DNA of 29,784 bases from a virus, in IMG/VR virus record IMGVR_UViG_3300020601_001232, positions 1 to 29,784 of that record; one strand, written 5' to 3'. Below the pieces are notes generated by a model. The model ran no database searches, was not told where the DNA came from, and worked only from the letters and a program-made list of their open reading frames with translations. The position numbers and the translations under genes are program-made. Positions 29,780 to 29,784 of this stretch are shown piece by piece. Within the stretch, counting starts at the first letter, position 1. Every line of letters begins with the position of its first letter.

Positions 29780-29784
29780 ATGAA
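29780..29784 (+). CDS. Start of a further small gene (cut by window edge)
   Basis: ATG at 29780, ten bases after AAGG and 49 bases after the -10 of the preceding promoter. The leader ending CACTTTTAAGG matches that of the 55-aa gene. Only the start codon is visible, so nothing can be said of the product. Confidence 0.5.

Overview
The window is a piece of a tailed bacteriophage genome (Caudoviricetes, HK97-type head). The evidence is a large terminase, a portal, a capsid protease fused to a scaffold, a decoration-like protein and a major capsid protein in one block, followed by very large fibre proteins. No integrase, tRNA, rRNA, CRISPR array or insertion sequence was seen. The AT-rich composition, very long repeat-built fibres, a GDP-mannose dehydratase and a DUF1289 protein (a family mostly known from Proteobacteria) suggest a phage of an aquatic Gram-negative bacterium. 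The host is an inference and cannot be read from the sequence.

Layout. Bases 1-27261 are read leftward on the minus strand. In transcription order, 27261-20057 holds a tight, mostly overlapping operon: a 48-aa protein, a 216-aa protein with a fibre-like tail motif, a sigma-factor-like protein, a helix-turn-helix/coiled-coil protein (candidate small terminase), a DXD glycosyltransferase, GDP-mannose 4,6-dehydratase, an HNH nuclease, an ERCC4-type nuclease, a ClpP-like protease and the large terminase. Next come portal, protease-scaffold with a nested scaffold start, decoration-like protein and major capsid protein (20005-14935), closed by a hairpin terminator. From 14821 to 1 lie the appendage genes: a small structural protein, a 1449-aa fibre with about 34 copies of an 18-residue repeat, a GT-A glycosyltransferase coupled to a mucin-like Thr/Pro protein, a 1044-aa fibre, and three tandem BspA-like leucine-rich-repeat proteins, the last cut by the window edge.

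Bases 27360-29784 are read rightward and carry very small genes (38-69 aa), several with their own sigma70-like promoter, an unstructured A/C-rich leader and an AAGG ribosome site exactly 8 nt from the ATG. This looks like a host-takeover (early) region.

Two promoter systems are visible. The rightward genes use TTGAC / 16 bp / TATAAT promoters, or a variant in which a GTGAC-GTCAC inverted repeat covers the -35. The leftward structural genes carry a GTGTATA-centred -10 element, in most cases with no recognisable -35, at five gene starts. A sigma-like protein is encoded in the leftward operon, so a phage-sigma late regulon is a reasonable inference.

The most striking system is the pair at 7988-9959. 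A glycosyltransferase with a D-x-H metal motif, as in polypeptide GalNAc-transferases, sits 1 nt upstream of a protein with about 150 residues of mucin-like PTT/STT repeats. Together with the second glycosyltransferase and the GDP-mannose dehydratase, this suggests a phage that builds and glycosylates its own mucin-like surface appendage.
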